Source: Heliomarina baculiformis
GTDB taxonomy: Bacteria > Pseudomonadota > Alphaproteobacteria > Rhodobacterales > Rhodobacteraceae
DNA: 64,000 nt
NCBI RefSeq assembly: GCF_019966545.1
Contig: NZ_JAIMIC010000012.1
Location: forward strand, 38,125-102,124
Direction: 5' to 3'
In this document: positions 34,537 to 42,473 of the stretch, piece after piece
How the letters are laid out: every line of letters starts with the position of its first letter
Position numbering within the stretch: position 1 is the stretch's first letter
Program-made: the position numbers and the translations under genes
Notes under the pieces: generated by a model
The model's database searches: none
What the model was told of the DNA's origin: nothing
What the model saw: the letters and a program-made list of their open reading frames with translations, nothing else

Positions 34537-35304
34537 ATGACACAACCATTCCTGAAGGTCGAAGTGGACGGGGGCATCGCGACCCTGACAATGGACCGCC
34601 CGGCCAAGCGCAACGCCATGTCCGACGGGCTGCTGGCCGAGCTCGACGCATTCTTCAGCAATCCGCCCGAAGGTGTGCGTTGCGTGGTGCTGACCGGCAG
34701 CGGCGGGCACTATTGCTCGGGCCTCGATCTTAGCGAGCATGTGGCGCGCGACGCCGAGCAGACCATGCGCCATTCGCGCAACTGGCATCAGGTGATGGAT
34801 CGTATCCAATACGGCGGCCTGCCTATCGTGTCGGCGATGACGGGTGCGGTGATTGGCGGCGGGCTTGAGCTGGCTACGGCGACCCACGTGCGCATTGCCG
34901 AGCCGTCCTGTATCTTTCAGCTTCCCGAAGGGCGACGCGGCATTTTCGTCGGTGGCGGGGCGACGGTTCGCGTCGGCCGCATTCTTGGCGCCGACCGGAT
35001 GATCGAGATGATGCTGACAGGGCGCAAATACGGCGCCGACGAAGGCAAGGCGCTGGGTCTGGCGCATTATTCGGTGGGCGAGGGTGAATCCCTGCCGCTG
35101 GCCTATGAGCTTGCCAGCAAGATCGCCGAGAATGCCTCGCTGTCGAACTACATCATGGTTCAGGGCATTTCCCGGATCGAGGATATGGCGAAAGCGGATG
35201 GATTCTTTGCCGAAAGCCTCTGCGCGGCGATCGCGCAGACCAGCCCTGACGCGGTCGAGGGGCTAGCCGCCTTTTTGGAAAAACGCCAGCCGAGTTTCCG
35301 CTAG
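34537..35304 (+). CDS. Crotonase-family enoyl-CoA hydratase/lyase
   Basis: This 255-residue crotonase has the oxyanion-hole region VLTGSGGHYCSGLDLSEHV and GAVIGGGLELATATHVRIA. Both acidic positions of hydratases are present: Glu in GGGLELA and Glu in FQLPEGRRGIF. The ATG at 34537 has GGGGAG 6 bases upstream; an earlier ATG at 34501 lies inside the palindromic operator. It is followed by a MarR gene and a feruloyl-CoA-synthase-like gene, so it may hydrate and cleave a hydroxycinnamoyl-CoA to an aromatic aldehyde and acetyl-CoA. A plain hydratase role cannot be excluded. Confidence 0.83.
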   Translation: MTQPFLKVEVDGGIATLTMDRPAKRNAMSDGLLAELDAFFSNPPEGVRCVVLTGSGGHYCSGLDLSEHVARDAEQTMRHSRNWHQVMDRIQYGGLPIVSAMTGAVIGGGLELATATHVRIAEPSCIFQLPEGRRGIFVGGGATVRVGRILGADRMIEMMLTGRKYGADEGKALGLAHYSVGEGESLPLAYELASKIAENASLSNYIMVQGISRIEDMAKADGFFAESLCAAIAQTSPDAVEGLAAFLEKRQPSFR

Positions 35305-35308
35305 GATC

Positions 35309-35815
35309 ATGGCGGACAGGGCGGAACCTGCGGTCAAGGCGGGCTCTGGTCCGGAGCCGACCCGTGACGCAACTCTGCGCAGCTTCACCGGTTATACGAT
35401 GAAACGCGCCTTTCACGCGATTCAGGCGGACCTCAAGGACGTGCTTGAACCTTTCGGCCTGAGGATGCTAACGTTCTCGGCGCTTGTAGTGGTCGTGGAC
35501 AATCCGGGTCTGCGGCAGGCGGAGCTTGCCGATGCGCTGGTGATCGAACGTCCCAACATGGTGCTAATCGTGGATCAGTTGGTTGAAGCCGGCCTGATAA
35601 GCCGGGCCCCCGCCGAGGGAGACAGACGTGCCTATGCGTTGCGCCCGACAGAGGAAGGCCGTGCGCTTTACCAGCGGGCGACGGCGGCGGTGCGCGCGCA
35701 TGATGAGCGCATGACAAAGAATTTGGATGAGGAGAAACGGCAGCTTCTGGTCTCGGCCCTTGGCCTGATCGAAGCTGTTCAGTGGGAGGAAGACGACAAT
35801 GGAGAACGGTCCTGA
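35309..35815 (+). CDS. MarR family regulator
   Basis: This 168-residue winged-helix protein has the recognition segment LRQAELADALVIERPNMVLIVDQLVEAGLISRAPAEGDRRAYALR, typical of MarR with its DRR wing. The coding end overlaps the CoA-ligase start by 17 bases, and the start lies 4 bases after the crotonase stop. By analogy with CouR/FerR/HcaR-type regulators, the inducer may be an aryl-CoA made by the ligase downstream. The perfect palindrome at 34475-34503 is its likely operator. Confidence 0.85.
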   Translation: MADRAEPAVKAGSGPEPTRDATLRSFTGYTMKRAFHAIQADLKDVLEPFGLRMLTFSALVVVVDNPGLRQAELADALVIERPNMVLIVDQLVEAGLISRAPAEGDRRAYALRPTEEGRALYQRATAAVRAHDERMTKNLDEEKRQLLVSALGLIEAVQWEEDDNGERS

Positions 35816-37604
35816 ATACCGGCACCATAAGGTAAATCGCGCGGATCGGCCTGACGGGAGCATCCTGCTGACCTCTGGCTATGAAATGTCGCCCGTGGTC
35901 GAGACGACCGGCGACTGGCTGCACCATTGGGCAGAGAAAAGCCCGGACCACGTGTTTCTCGCGGAGAGAAGCGGCCCCGGCTGGCGCGAGGTTTCCTATC
36001 AGTCGGCGCTTGAGCAGGTGCGGGCGCTTGGCGCGGCACTGATCGCGCGGGGGCTGAACAACGATACGCCTATCCTGATCCTTTCAGGCAACGGTGTCGA
36101 TCACGGGTTGCTGGCCCTTGCCGCGCAATACGTGGGTATTCCCGCGGTTCCGGTGGCCGAGCAGTATTCGCTCATTCCTGGGGCGCAGGCACAGCTGTTG
36201 CACATTCTCGAGGTGATCGACCCGGCGATGATTTATGCCGTGGATGGTCAGAAATTCGCCGGTTCGCTTGGCATGGATGAAATGGCAGGCCGGTCCGTCG
36301 TTGTCAGCCGCAATGCGGGGGCGGGTCAGACACTGTTGGATGATCTACTGCGGGCCGACAGCTCGGACGTGGATGCAGCCCATGCCGGGGTTGGTCCGGA
36401 CAGCGTTGTCAAGATCCTGATGACCTCTGGTTCGACTTCGAGTCCCAAGGGGGTGATGACGACTCATCGGATGATGTGTGCGAACCAGACCCAGCTTGCC
36501 GATGCGCTGCCTTTCCTGCGGGAACGTCCGCCCCGGATCGTGGACTGGCTGCCGTGGAACCATGTTTTTGGTGGGTCTCATAATTTCAACATGATGCTGG
36601 CAAATGGCGGCAGCCTCTATATCGACGAAGGCAAACCGGCGAAGGGTCTGATCGACCGGACAATCGAGAACCTTGGCCTGATGAGCAGCACACTGGCATT
36701 CAACGTGCCGGTCGGGTTCGCAATGCTGCGCGACGCGATGAAGCAGGACAGGGCGCTGCGCGAGACCTATTTCCGCGAGCTGGACATGATCTTTTACGCG
36801 GGCGCCTCGCTACCGCAGGATGTCTGGCGCGATCTTGAGGATATGGCGCGCGAGGTGCGGGGCCAGGTGCCACTTATGAATACCTCGTGGGGGCTTACCG
36901 AAACCGGGCCTGCCTCGCTTATCCAGCACGAACCGACGGATCGTTCCGGCATTGTGGGCGTTCCGCTGACCGGCGTGACAGTCAAGCTGCTGCCCAACGA
37001 GGAAAACCGTTACGAGGTGCGCGTCAAAGGGCCGAACGTGATGGCGGGCTATCACAACGCCGTGGACAAGACGCAGGAAGCCTTTGATGAAGAGGGTTTT
37101 TTCCGGACCGGCGATGCGATGGGTTTTGTCGACCCCGAGGATATGAGCAAGGGAATGCGCTTTGACGGGCGGATATCCGAGGATTTCAAGCTGTTGACCG
37201 GCACATGGGTGCGGGCGGCGCAATTGCGGATGGATGCGTTGGCGGCGCTGACACCGCTGGCCGCTGATCTAGTGGTAACCGGCGAGGGCCGTGGGCAGGT
37301 GGGCGTCATGATCGTGCCGGGGGCGGAACTGGCGGCGTCTGGTGCGCTACGTGACGACAATGGCGTTTTTACCGGAGATATATTGCACACTCAGATCGGA
37401 GAGAGGCTTGCCGAATTGGCCAAAACCGCAGCGGGTCAGTCGAACCGCATAAGCCGGGCCGTGGTCCTGTCCGAGCCACCCTCGATTGCCGATGGAGAGA
37501 TCACGGCAAAGGGCAACCTCAACTTCCGCAAGATCATGATGCGCCGCAAGGCTTTGCTGGACCGGCTTTATGATGACGAGGATCAGGCAGTCATCCGGGT
37601 ATAG
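35799..37604 (+). CDS. Feruloyl-CoA synthase-like aryl-CoA ligase
   Basis: This is a 601-residue adenylate-forming ligase, longer than classical 4-coumarate ligases and like feruloyl-CoA synthases. The P-loop is ILMTSGSTSSPKGVMTTH, followed by WLPWNHVFGGSHNFNMMLANGG, a feature of that subgroup. Later motifs are NTSWGLTETGPAS, FRTGDAMGF and FDGRISEDFKLLTGTWV, and the C-terminal catalytic Lys lies near ITAKGNLNFRK. It is cotranscribed with the crotonase and MarR genes. Likely substrates are hydroxycinnamates; benzoate derivatives are possible given the surroundings. Confidence 0.83.
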   Translation: MENGPEYRHHKVNRADRPDGSILLTSGYEMSPVVETTGDWLHHWAEKSPDHVFLAERSGPGWREVSYQSALEQVRALGAALIARGLNNDTPILILSGNGVDHGLLALAAQYVGIPAVPVAEQYSLIPGAQAQLLHILEVIDPAMIYAVDGQKFAGSLGMDEMAGRSVVVSRNAGAGQTLLDDLLRADSSDVDAAHAGVGPDSVVKILMTSGSTSSPKGVMTTHRMMCANQTQLADALPFLRERPPRIVDWLPWNHVFGGSHNFNMMLANGGSLYIDEGKPAKGLIDRTIENLGLMSSTLAFNVPVGFAMLRDAMKQDRALRETYFRELDMIFYAGASLPQDVWRDLEDMAREVRGQVPLMNTSWGLTETGPASLIQHEPTDRSGIVGVPLTGVTVKLLPNEENRYEVRVKGPNVMAGYHNAVDKTQEAFDEEGFFRTGDAMGFVDPEDMSKGMRFDGRISEDFKLLTGTWVRAAQLRMDALAALTPLAADLVVTGEGRGQVGVMIVPGAELAASGALRDDNGVFTGDILHTQIGERLAELAKTAAGQSNRISRAVVLSEPPSIADGEITAKGNLNFRKIMMRRKALLDRLYDDEDQAVIRV

Positions 37605-37650
37605 GCGTCATTTGTCCCGGTGAGCCGTCGAATAGCTCCAAGAAAGTTTA

Positions 37651-37685
37651 TGCAGTATATTGCCAAATATAGGCATTATGTTGCA
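37651..37685 (+). promoter_or_regulatory. Tandem BoxR-type operators before the benzoate-CoA ligase gene
   Basis: There are two sites, TGCA-GTATAT-TGCC at 37651-37664 and GGCA-TTATGT-TGCA at 37672-37685. Their starts are 21 bases apart, two helical turns, so bound dimers would lie on the same face. Each keeps the 6-base spacer and differs from TGCA-N6-TGCA at one position. Confidence 0.65.
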
Positions 37686-37772
37686 TAAGCGCTGAGAGGA
37701 GATATTGTTCCGCATATCCGAGTCGCGCAGGACGCGTTGCGAGGAGGCGGTGCGCAGAGCGGGGAGGTTCCT

Positions 37773-39305
37773 ATGTCACCATCGGGCAATGCGGCGGTCT
37801 ATTTCGTGGATCGTCATCTGGACGAAGGCCGCGCCGAAAAGGTCGCCTTTCGCGAGGCGGACGGCGCACAGCGCAGCCTGACCTACGGCGACCTCGCGCG
37901 GGAAACTTCGCTTTTTGCCGGGGCTCTGGGCAAGCATGGCGTGCGACGCGAAGAGCGTGTCGCCATGATCGTGCGGGACCAGATCGAATTCCCCATTGTT
38001 TTCTGGGGTTCGATCAAGGCCGGGGCCATCCCGGTACCGTTGAACACGCTCTTGTCGAGCGGCATCTACGAAGAGATTCTGAACGACAGCCGCGCTACGG
38101 TGCTTGTGGTGTCGGAACAGCTTTGGGAGGTAGTTGCACCAGCTGTCGCAGACAACAAGTATCTGCGCGCGGTGGTCGTGATAGGCGACGCGCCCGAAGG
38201 AACGATCAGCTTTGACGATTTCACGACGGACGCCGAACCTGTCGAAGCGGTCGAGGCCAACGAGGACGAATTGGCTTTCTGGCTGTATTCTTCGGGGTCG
38301 ACCGGGTCGCCCAAAGGGGTGCGCCACGTTCACTCCTCCCTGAAAGCCACGGTCGACACATTCGGCGCGCAGGTTCTGGGCATTACCGAGCAGGACACGG
38401 TGTTCTCTGTCGCCAAGATGTTCTTTGCCTATGGTCTGGGCAACGCGATTTCCTTCCCGATGTCCGTTGGCGCGACCACGGTGATCTTCGGCGGGCGTCC
38501 GACGCCCGACGCAGTTTTCGAGGTGATGGCAAAGGAACGGCCCACCATTTTTTGCGGCGTCCCAACACTTTACGCTGCCCTCGTCGCGGCACAGGAAAAG
38601 GCGGGTGGGCAGCCGGATCATTGCGTGCGGCTGTGCACCTCGGCCGGTGAGGCGCTACCGCGTGAGATTGGCGAGCGCTGGGAAAAGCTTTGGGCGGCGC
38701 CGATTGTCGATGGTGTCGGGTCTACTGAGATGCTGCACATCTTCCTGTCAAATTCGCCCGGTGACATCGTTTATGGCACCTCGGGTCGGGCCGTGCCGGG
38801 CTATGAAGTTCGTCTTGTCGATGAGCATGACGAAGATGTCGGCGTGGGCGAAGTCGGTGAATTGCTGGTGCGTGGGCCGTCCTCGGCGGACGGGTACTGG
38901 AACCGCCGTCACAAGTCGCGTTCCACCTTTGAAGGGCACTGGACCCGGACAGGTGACAAGTACGAGCTGACCGAAGGCGGGCGCTATGTCTACTGCGGTC
39001 GGACGGATGACATGTTCAAGGTGTCCGGCATCTGGGTGTCCCCTTTCGAGGTCGAGCAGGCGTTGGTGGAACATCCCGCCGTGCTGGAGGCCGCCGTCGT
39101 CCCGTGGTCAGACGAAAAGGGACTGGAAAAACCGAAAGCCTATGTGGTGTTGAAAGATAGCAGTGCGGAACTGGGTGATCTGAAAGAGTTCGTGAAGGAA
39201 AAGATCGGCATGTGGAAGTATCCGCGCTGGGTCGATATCGTTGACGAGCTTCCCAAGACGGCCACCGGCAAGATCCAGCGATTCAAACTGAGGGAGCCCG
39301 TGTGA
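37773..39305 (+). CDS. bclA: Benzoate-CoA ligase
   Basis: This 510-residue ligase activates benzoate to benzoyl-CoA, the entry compound of the Box pathway. It shows the benzoate-CoA ligase family traits: start NAAVYFVDRHLDEGRAEKVA, P-loop LYSSGSTGSPKGVRHVH, VFSVAKMFFAYGLGNAISFP, GVGSTEMLHIFLSN, RTDDMFKVSGIWVSPFEVE and C-terminal LPKTATGKIQRFKLRE with the catalytic Lys. The ATG at 37773 follows GGGGAGG. The next gene starts within its stop (TGATG). Upstream are two BoxR-type sites. Confidence 0.95.
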   Translation: MSPSGNAAVYFVDRHLDEGRAEKVAFREADGAQRSLTYGDLARETSLFAGALGKHGVRREERVAMIVRDQIEFPIVFWGSIKAGAIPVPLNTLLSSGIYEEILNDSRATVLVVSEQLWEVVAPAVADNKYLRAVVVIGDAPEGTISFDDFTTDAEPVEAVEANEDELAFWLYSSGSTGSPKGVRHVHSSLKATVDTFGAQVLGITEQDTVFSVAKMFFAYGLGNAISFPMSVGATTVIFGGRPTPDAVFEVMAKERPTIFCGVPTLYAALVAAQEKAGGQPDHCVRLCTSAGEALPREIGERWEKLWAAPIVDGVGSTEMLHIFLSNSPGDIVYGTSGRAVPGYEVRLVDEHDEDVGVGEVGELLVRGPSSADGYWNRRHKSRSTFEGHWTRTGDKYELTEGGRYVYCGRTDDMFKVSGIWVSPFEVEQALVEHPAVLEAAVVPWSDEKGLEKPKAYVVLKDSSAELGDLKEFVKEKIGMWKYPRWVDIVDELPKTATGKIQRFKLREPV

Positions 39306-40129
39306 TGACACTCGAATGGTCCGAAAACCCCAAGACGCCGCTGACCGTTGAGGGCAAGCAGCTTGAGTATTTCGCGATGGGTCCCTCGCCGGACAAGGCG
39401 CCCACGATTGTCATGCTGCACGAAGGTCTGGGCTGTGCCGCCTTGTGGCGCGATTTTCCGGCCAAACTGGCCCAGGCAACGGGCATGGGCGTTTTCGTCT
39501 ATTCGCGTCTTGGCTATGGCCAGTCGGATGCTGCGGAGCTGCCCAAGCCGTTGGATTTCATGACGCGCGAAGCGGTTGAAGTGCTGCCGCAGGTGCTTGA
39601 CCAGATGGGGTTCGAGCGTGGCATCCTGATGGGACATAGCGACGGGGCGACCATTGCCGCGATCTATGCCGGAAGCGTGGCGGACCTGCGAGTGCGTGGT
39701 CTGGTCTTGATGGCGCCGCATTTCTTTACCGAACCAGCCGGGCTCGAGTCGATCCGCGAGACGAAGAGGGCGTTCGAGACGACCGATATGGCCCAGAAGA
39801 TGGCCAAGTATCACAAGAACCCCGAGATCGCCTTCAGGGGGTGGAACGATGTCTGGCTCGATCCGAAGTTCGAGAGCTGGAACGTTGCTGAGGTGATCGA
39901 CTACCTTCGCATTCCGACGCTGGCGATTCAGGGGCGTGACGATCAGTACGGAACGCTTGCCCAGATCGAAGAGATCGAAAACCGGGCCTATTCGCCTGTT
40001 GATACGGTTGTTCTGGACGATTGCCAGCATGCGCCGCACCTGGAGCAAACCGAAGCGGTTCTGGCCGCAGTGAGCGAATTCGCGACGCGGCTTGAGCGGA
40101 TCGAGGCGGCAGAGGTTGAAACGGCCTGA
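39305..40129 (+). CDS. Alpha/beta hydrolase of the box operon
   Basis: This 274-residue alpha/beta hydrolase has nucleophile elbow GHSDG (ILMGHSDGATIAAIYAG), an acid in GRDDQYGT and a His in CQHAPHLEQ, so a full Ser-Asp-His triad is present. AGGGAG lies 8 bases before the ATG at 39305, which overlaps the ligase stop. Members of this subgroup occur in several box clusters; a role in hydrolysing a CoA ester or a lactone/aldehyde-derived by-product is possible but not shown. It may serve as a housekeeping hydrolase for stalled intermediates. Confidence 0.88.
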   Translation: MTLEWSENPKTPLTVEGKQLEYFAMGPSPDKAPTIVMLHEGLGCAALWRDFPAKLAQATGMGVFVYSRLGYGQSDAAELPKPLDFMTREAVEVLPQVLDQMGFERGILMGHSDGATIAAIYAGSVADLRVRGLVLMAPHFFTEPAGLESIRETKRAFETTDMAQKMAKYHKNPEIAFRGWNDVWLDPKFESWNVAEVIDYLRIPTLAIQGRDDQYGTLAQIEEIENRAYSPVDTVVLDDCQHAPHLEQTEAVLAAVSEFATRLERIEAAEVETA

Positions 40130-40577
40130 GAATATTCCGATACCGCCCCATGCCTATGTGCCGGGGCGGAACGCGCGCCACGATGAATCGCTGTTCGAGG
40201 CGTTTCATGCGTCGGTTCAGCCCGGGATGAGCCCTGAGGAACTGGAGCAAACTCTGGCCTGGCGCGCGGGATGGCTTTTTGTACGGCACGGCTATTTCTG
40301 GGAAGCGCACGAAGTTCTCGAGCCGGTCTGGATGGCACTGGAGGACGGGCCGGAGCGACAGTTCGTTCAGGGCGTGATTCAGGTGGCGAATGCGGCGCTA
40401 AAGCTGAAGATGAACCGCCTGAATGCTGTCAGGCGGCTTTGTGATATCGCCGACGGACATCTGGATGCCTGCGGTGAAGCAGGTGCCATCATGGGTCTGT
40501 CGCTTTCCGAGGTGCAGCAGTTTATCGAAGAGACGCGCGGGAAAGCGAATCTCTCAGGCGGTAAATATGCATTATAG
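40116..40577 (+). CDS. DUF309 family protein
   Basis: This small helical protein carries the DUF309 core: GYFWEAHEVLEPVWMAL with the His/Trp-Glu pattern, then VQGVIQVANAALKLKM. There is no ATG near the start. TTG at 40116 (GAGG 9-10 bases upstream) or TTG at 40092 are candidates; both overlap the end of the hydrolase gene and imply coupled translation. No activity is known for the family. Its presence within the benzoate operon, before the boxC operator cluster, is notable. A BoxR-type half-palindrome overlaps its 3' end. Confidence 0.78.
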   Translation: MKRPENIPIPPHAYVPGRNARHDESLFEAFHASVQPGMSPEELEQTLAWRAGWLFVRHGYFWEAHEVLEPVWMALEDGPERQFVQGVIQVANAALKLKMNRLNAVRRLCDIADGHLDACGEAGAIMGLSLSEVQQFIEETRGKANLSGGKYAL

Positions 40578-40700
40578 CGCATAAATCTGATCTGAGAAAT
40601 TTGTGAACTAAACTGCAAGTACCTGTAAAACAACGAAAACTAATCTGCACTATTTTGCATATATAGGGTTTACCTGAGCCCATGGACGCATTAAGTTGCA
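40568..40700 (+). promoter_or_regulatory. Cluster of BoxR-type operators before boxC
   Basis: Four sites with a 6-base spacer are present: TGCA-TTATAG-CGCA (40568-40581), TGCA-AGTACC-TGTA (40614-40627), the exact TGCA-CTATTT-TGCA (40646-40659) and CGCA-TTAAGT-TGCA (40687-40700). The last ends 30 bases before the boxC ATG. The density suggests cooperative repression of the main catalytic operon. Confidence 0.7.
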
Positions 40701-40730
40701 TATCAACCAGATCCTTAAAGGGAGCGTGAA

Positions 40731-42392
40731 ATGTCCAAGGTCATCGACTTTCAAACCGATCCGTCCAAGTACCGCCACTGGCGGGTGGAATATGACGGCG
40801 AGGTCGCGAACCTGTTCATGGATGTCGATGAAACCGGTGGGCTTTTTGACGGCTATGAACTCAAGCTGAATTCCTACGACCTTGGTGTCGATATCGAACT
40901 GGCGGATGTCGTTCAGCGGATGCGGTTCGAACATCCTGAGGTCAAGGTTGTCGTAATGCAGTCGGGCAAAGAGAAAGTGTTCTGCGCTGGCGCGAACATC
41001 CGTATGCTGGGTGGCGCGAGCCATGCGCATAAGGTGAACTTCTGTAAGTTCACGAACGAGACGCGCAACACCTTCGAGGCAGCCGAAGAAGATTCCGGCC
41101 AGAAGTATATTGCCGCTGTGAAGGGTGCCTGTGCCGGTGGTGGCTATGAGCTTGCGCTGGCCTGCAACTATATCATGCTGACCAATGACTCGACGTCGTC
41201 GGTTGCTCTGCCCGAGGTGCCGCTGCTGGCCGTTCTGCCGGGCACCGGTGGCCTGACCCGCGTCACCGACAAGCGTAAGGTCCGCCGTGACCGCGCCGAT
41301 GTGTTCTGCTCGATCGAGGAGGGCATCCGGGGTGAGCGCGCCAAGGAATGGCGTCTGGTCGATGAGGTCGTCGCGAATTCGAAGTTCGACGACACGGTGA
41401 AGGAGCGCGCAGCCGAGTTTGCATCGGCCTCGAAGAAGCCTTCGGGCCTGAAGGGGATCGAGCTGAAGCCGCTGGATCGCAAGTTTGGCGGGGATGGTTC
41501 CGTGACCTATTCGCTGGTCGAAGTCGATTTGGATCGTGATAACGGCAAGGCGACCATTCTGCTGAAAGGCCCCGACGCCGATGCGCCTGCGGACATGGAT
41601 GCGATGCAGTCACAGGGGTCTGACGCCTATATCCTGCGCCTGGCCCGTGAGTTGGATGACGCAATCCTGCACCTGCGTTTGAATGAGCGTGAGCTTGGCT
41701 TGGTCGTCTTCACCACCCAGGGTGACCCGGAGCTGCTCGCAGCCCATGAAAAGTTGCTGCACGACAATGCTGATCACTGGCTGGCAAACGAGACGCTGAA
41801 ATACTGGAAGCGTGTGCTTAAGCGTGTTGATATGACCTCGCGCAGCCTCGTGGCGCTGGTGGAACATGGTTCCTGCTATACCGGCGTGCTGGCCGAGCTG
41901 CTTTGGGCCGTTGACCGTTCCTACATGATGCTCGACGAGTTCGAAGGCGACAACCGTCCAACCGCCGCGATCACGCTTTCCGAAAGCAATTTCGGCACTT
42001 ACCCGATGGGTAACGACCTGACCCGCCTCGAGACCCGTTTCTTGGGTGAGCCTGAACAGGTCGACGCGCTGAAAGCCAAGATCGGTGAGCCGCTGGAAGC
42101 GGACGATGCGGATGAGCTGGGTCTGGTGACCTACATCCTCGACGATATCGACTGGGAAGACGAAGTGCGGATCTTTATGGAAGAGCGCGCGAGCTTCAGC
42201 CCGGATGCAATGACCGGCATGGAAGCCAACCTGCGCTTTGCCGGGCCGGAAACGATGGAGACCCGGATCTTTGGTCGCCTGACCGCGTGGCAGAACTGGA
42301 TTTTCCAGCGTCCCAACGCGGTGGGGGCCGAAGGTGCCTTGCAGCGTTATGGCACCGGCCAGCGCGGCGAATATAATATGGAACGTGTGTGA
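40731..42392 (+). CDS. boxC: Benzoyl-CoA-dihydrodiol lyase
   Basis: This 553-residue crotonase-superfamily enzyme hydrolytically opens 2,3-epoxy-benzoyl-CoA to 3,4-dehydroadipyl-CoA semialdehyde and formate. It begins VIDFQTDPSKYRHWRVEYDG and shows VVVMQSGKEKVFCAGANIRMLG (oxyanion hole), YIAAVKGACAGGGYELALAC, a second crotonase-like half and the ending GLQRYGTG-like ALQRYGTGQRGEYNMERV. Length and order match known BoxC. It is the first gene of the boxC-boxB-boxA part, downstream of an operator cluster, and is followed by a strong hairpin. Confidence 0.97.
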   Translation: MSKVIDFQTDPSKYRHWRVEYDGEVANLFMDVDETGGLFDGYELKLNSYDLGVDIELADVVQRMRFEHPEVKVVVMQSGKEKVFCAGANIRMLGGASHAHKVNFCKFTNETRNTFEAAEEDSGQKYIAAVKGACAGGGYELALACNYIMLTNDSTSSVALPEVPLLAVLPGTGGLTRVTDKRKVRRDRADVFCSIEEGIRGERAKEWRLVDEVVANSKFDDTVKERAAEFASASKKPSGLKGIELKPLDRKFGGDGSVTYSLVEVDLDRDNGKATILLKGPDADAPADMDAMQSQGSDAYILRLARELDDAILHLRLNERELGLVVFTTQGDPELLAAHEKLLHDNADHWLANETLKYWKRVLKRVDMTSRSLVALVEHGSCYTGVLAELLWAVDRSYMMLDEFEGDNRPTAAITLSESNFGTYPMGNDLTRLETRFLGEPEQVDALKAKIGEPLEADDADELGLVTYILDDIDWEDEVRIFMEERASFSPDAMTGMEANLRFAGPETMETRIFGRLTAWQNWIFQRPNAVGAEGALQRYGTGQRGEYNMERV

Positions 42393-42397
42393 CGACA

Positions 42398-42424
42398 GCG
42401 GGACGGGCGTGATGCCCGTCCCGC
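42398..42424 (+). terminator. Hairpin between boxC and boxB
   Basis: GCGGGACGGGC and GCCCGTCCCGC form an 11-bp perfect stem with loop GTGAT. No T-run follows, so it is more likely an mRNA-stability or attenuation element than a full terminator. A hairpin with the same GTGAT loop follows boxB. Confidence 0.65.
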
Positions 42425-42473
42425 CTCTAATTGTTTGGGTGGGTAGGATCCCGCCACGCCTAGGGAGAGACAA

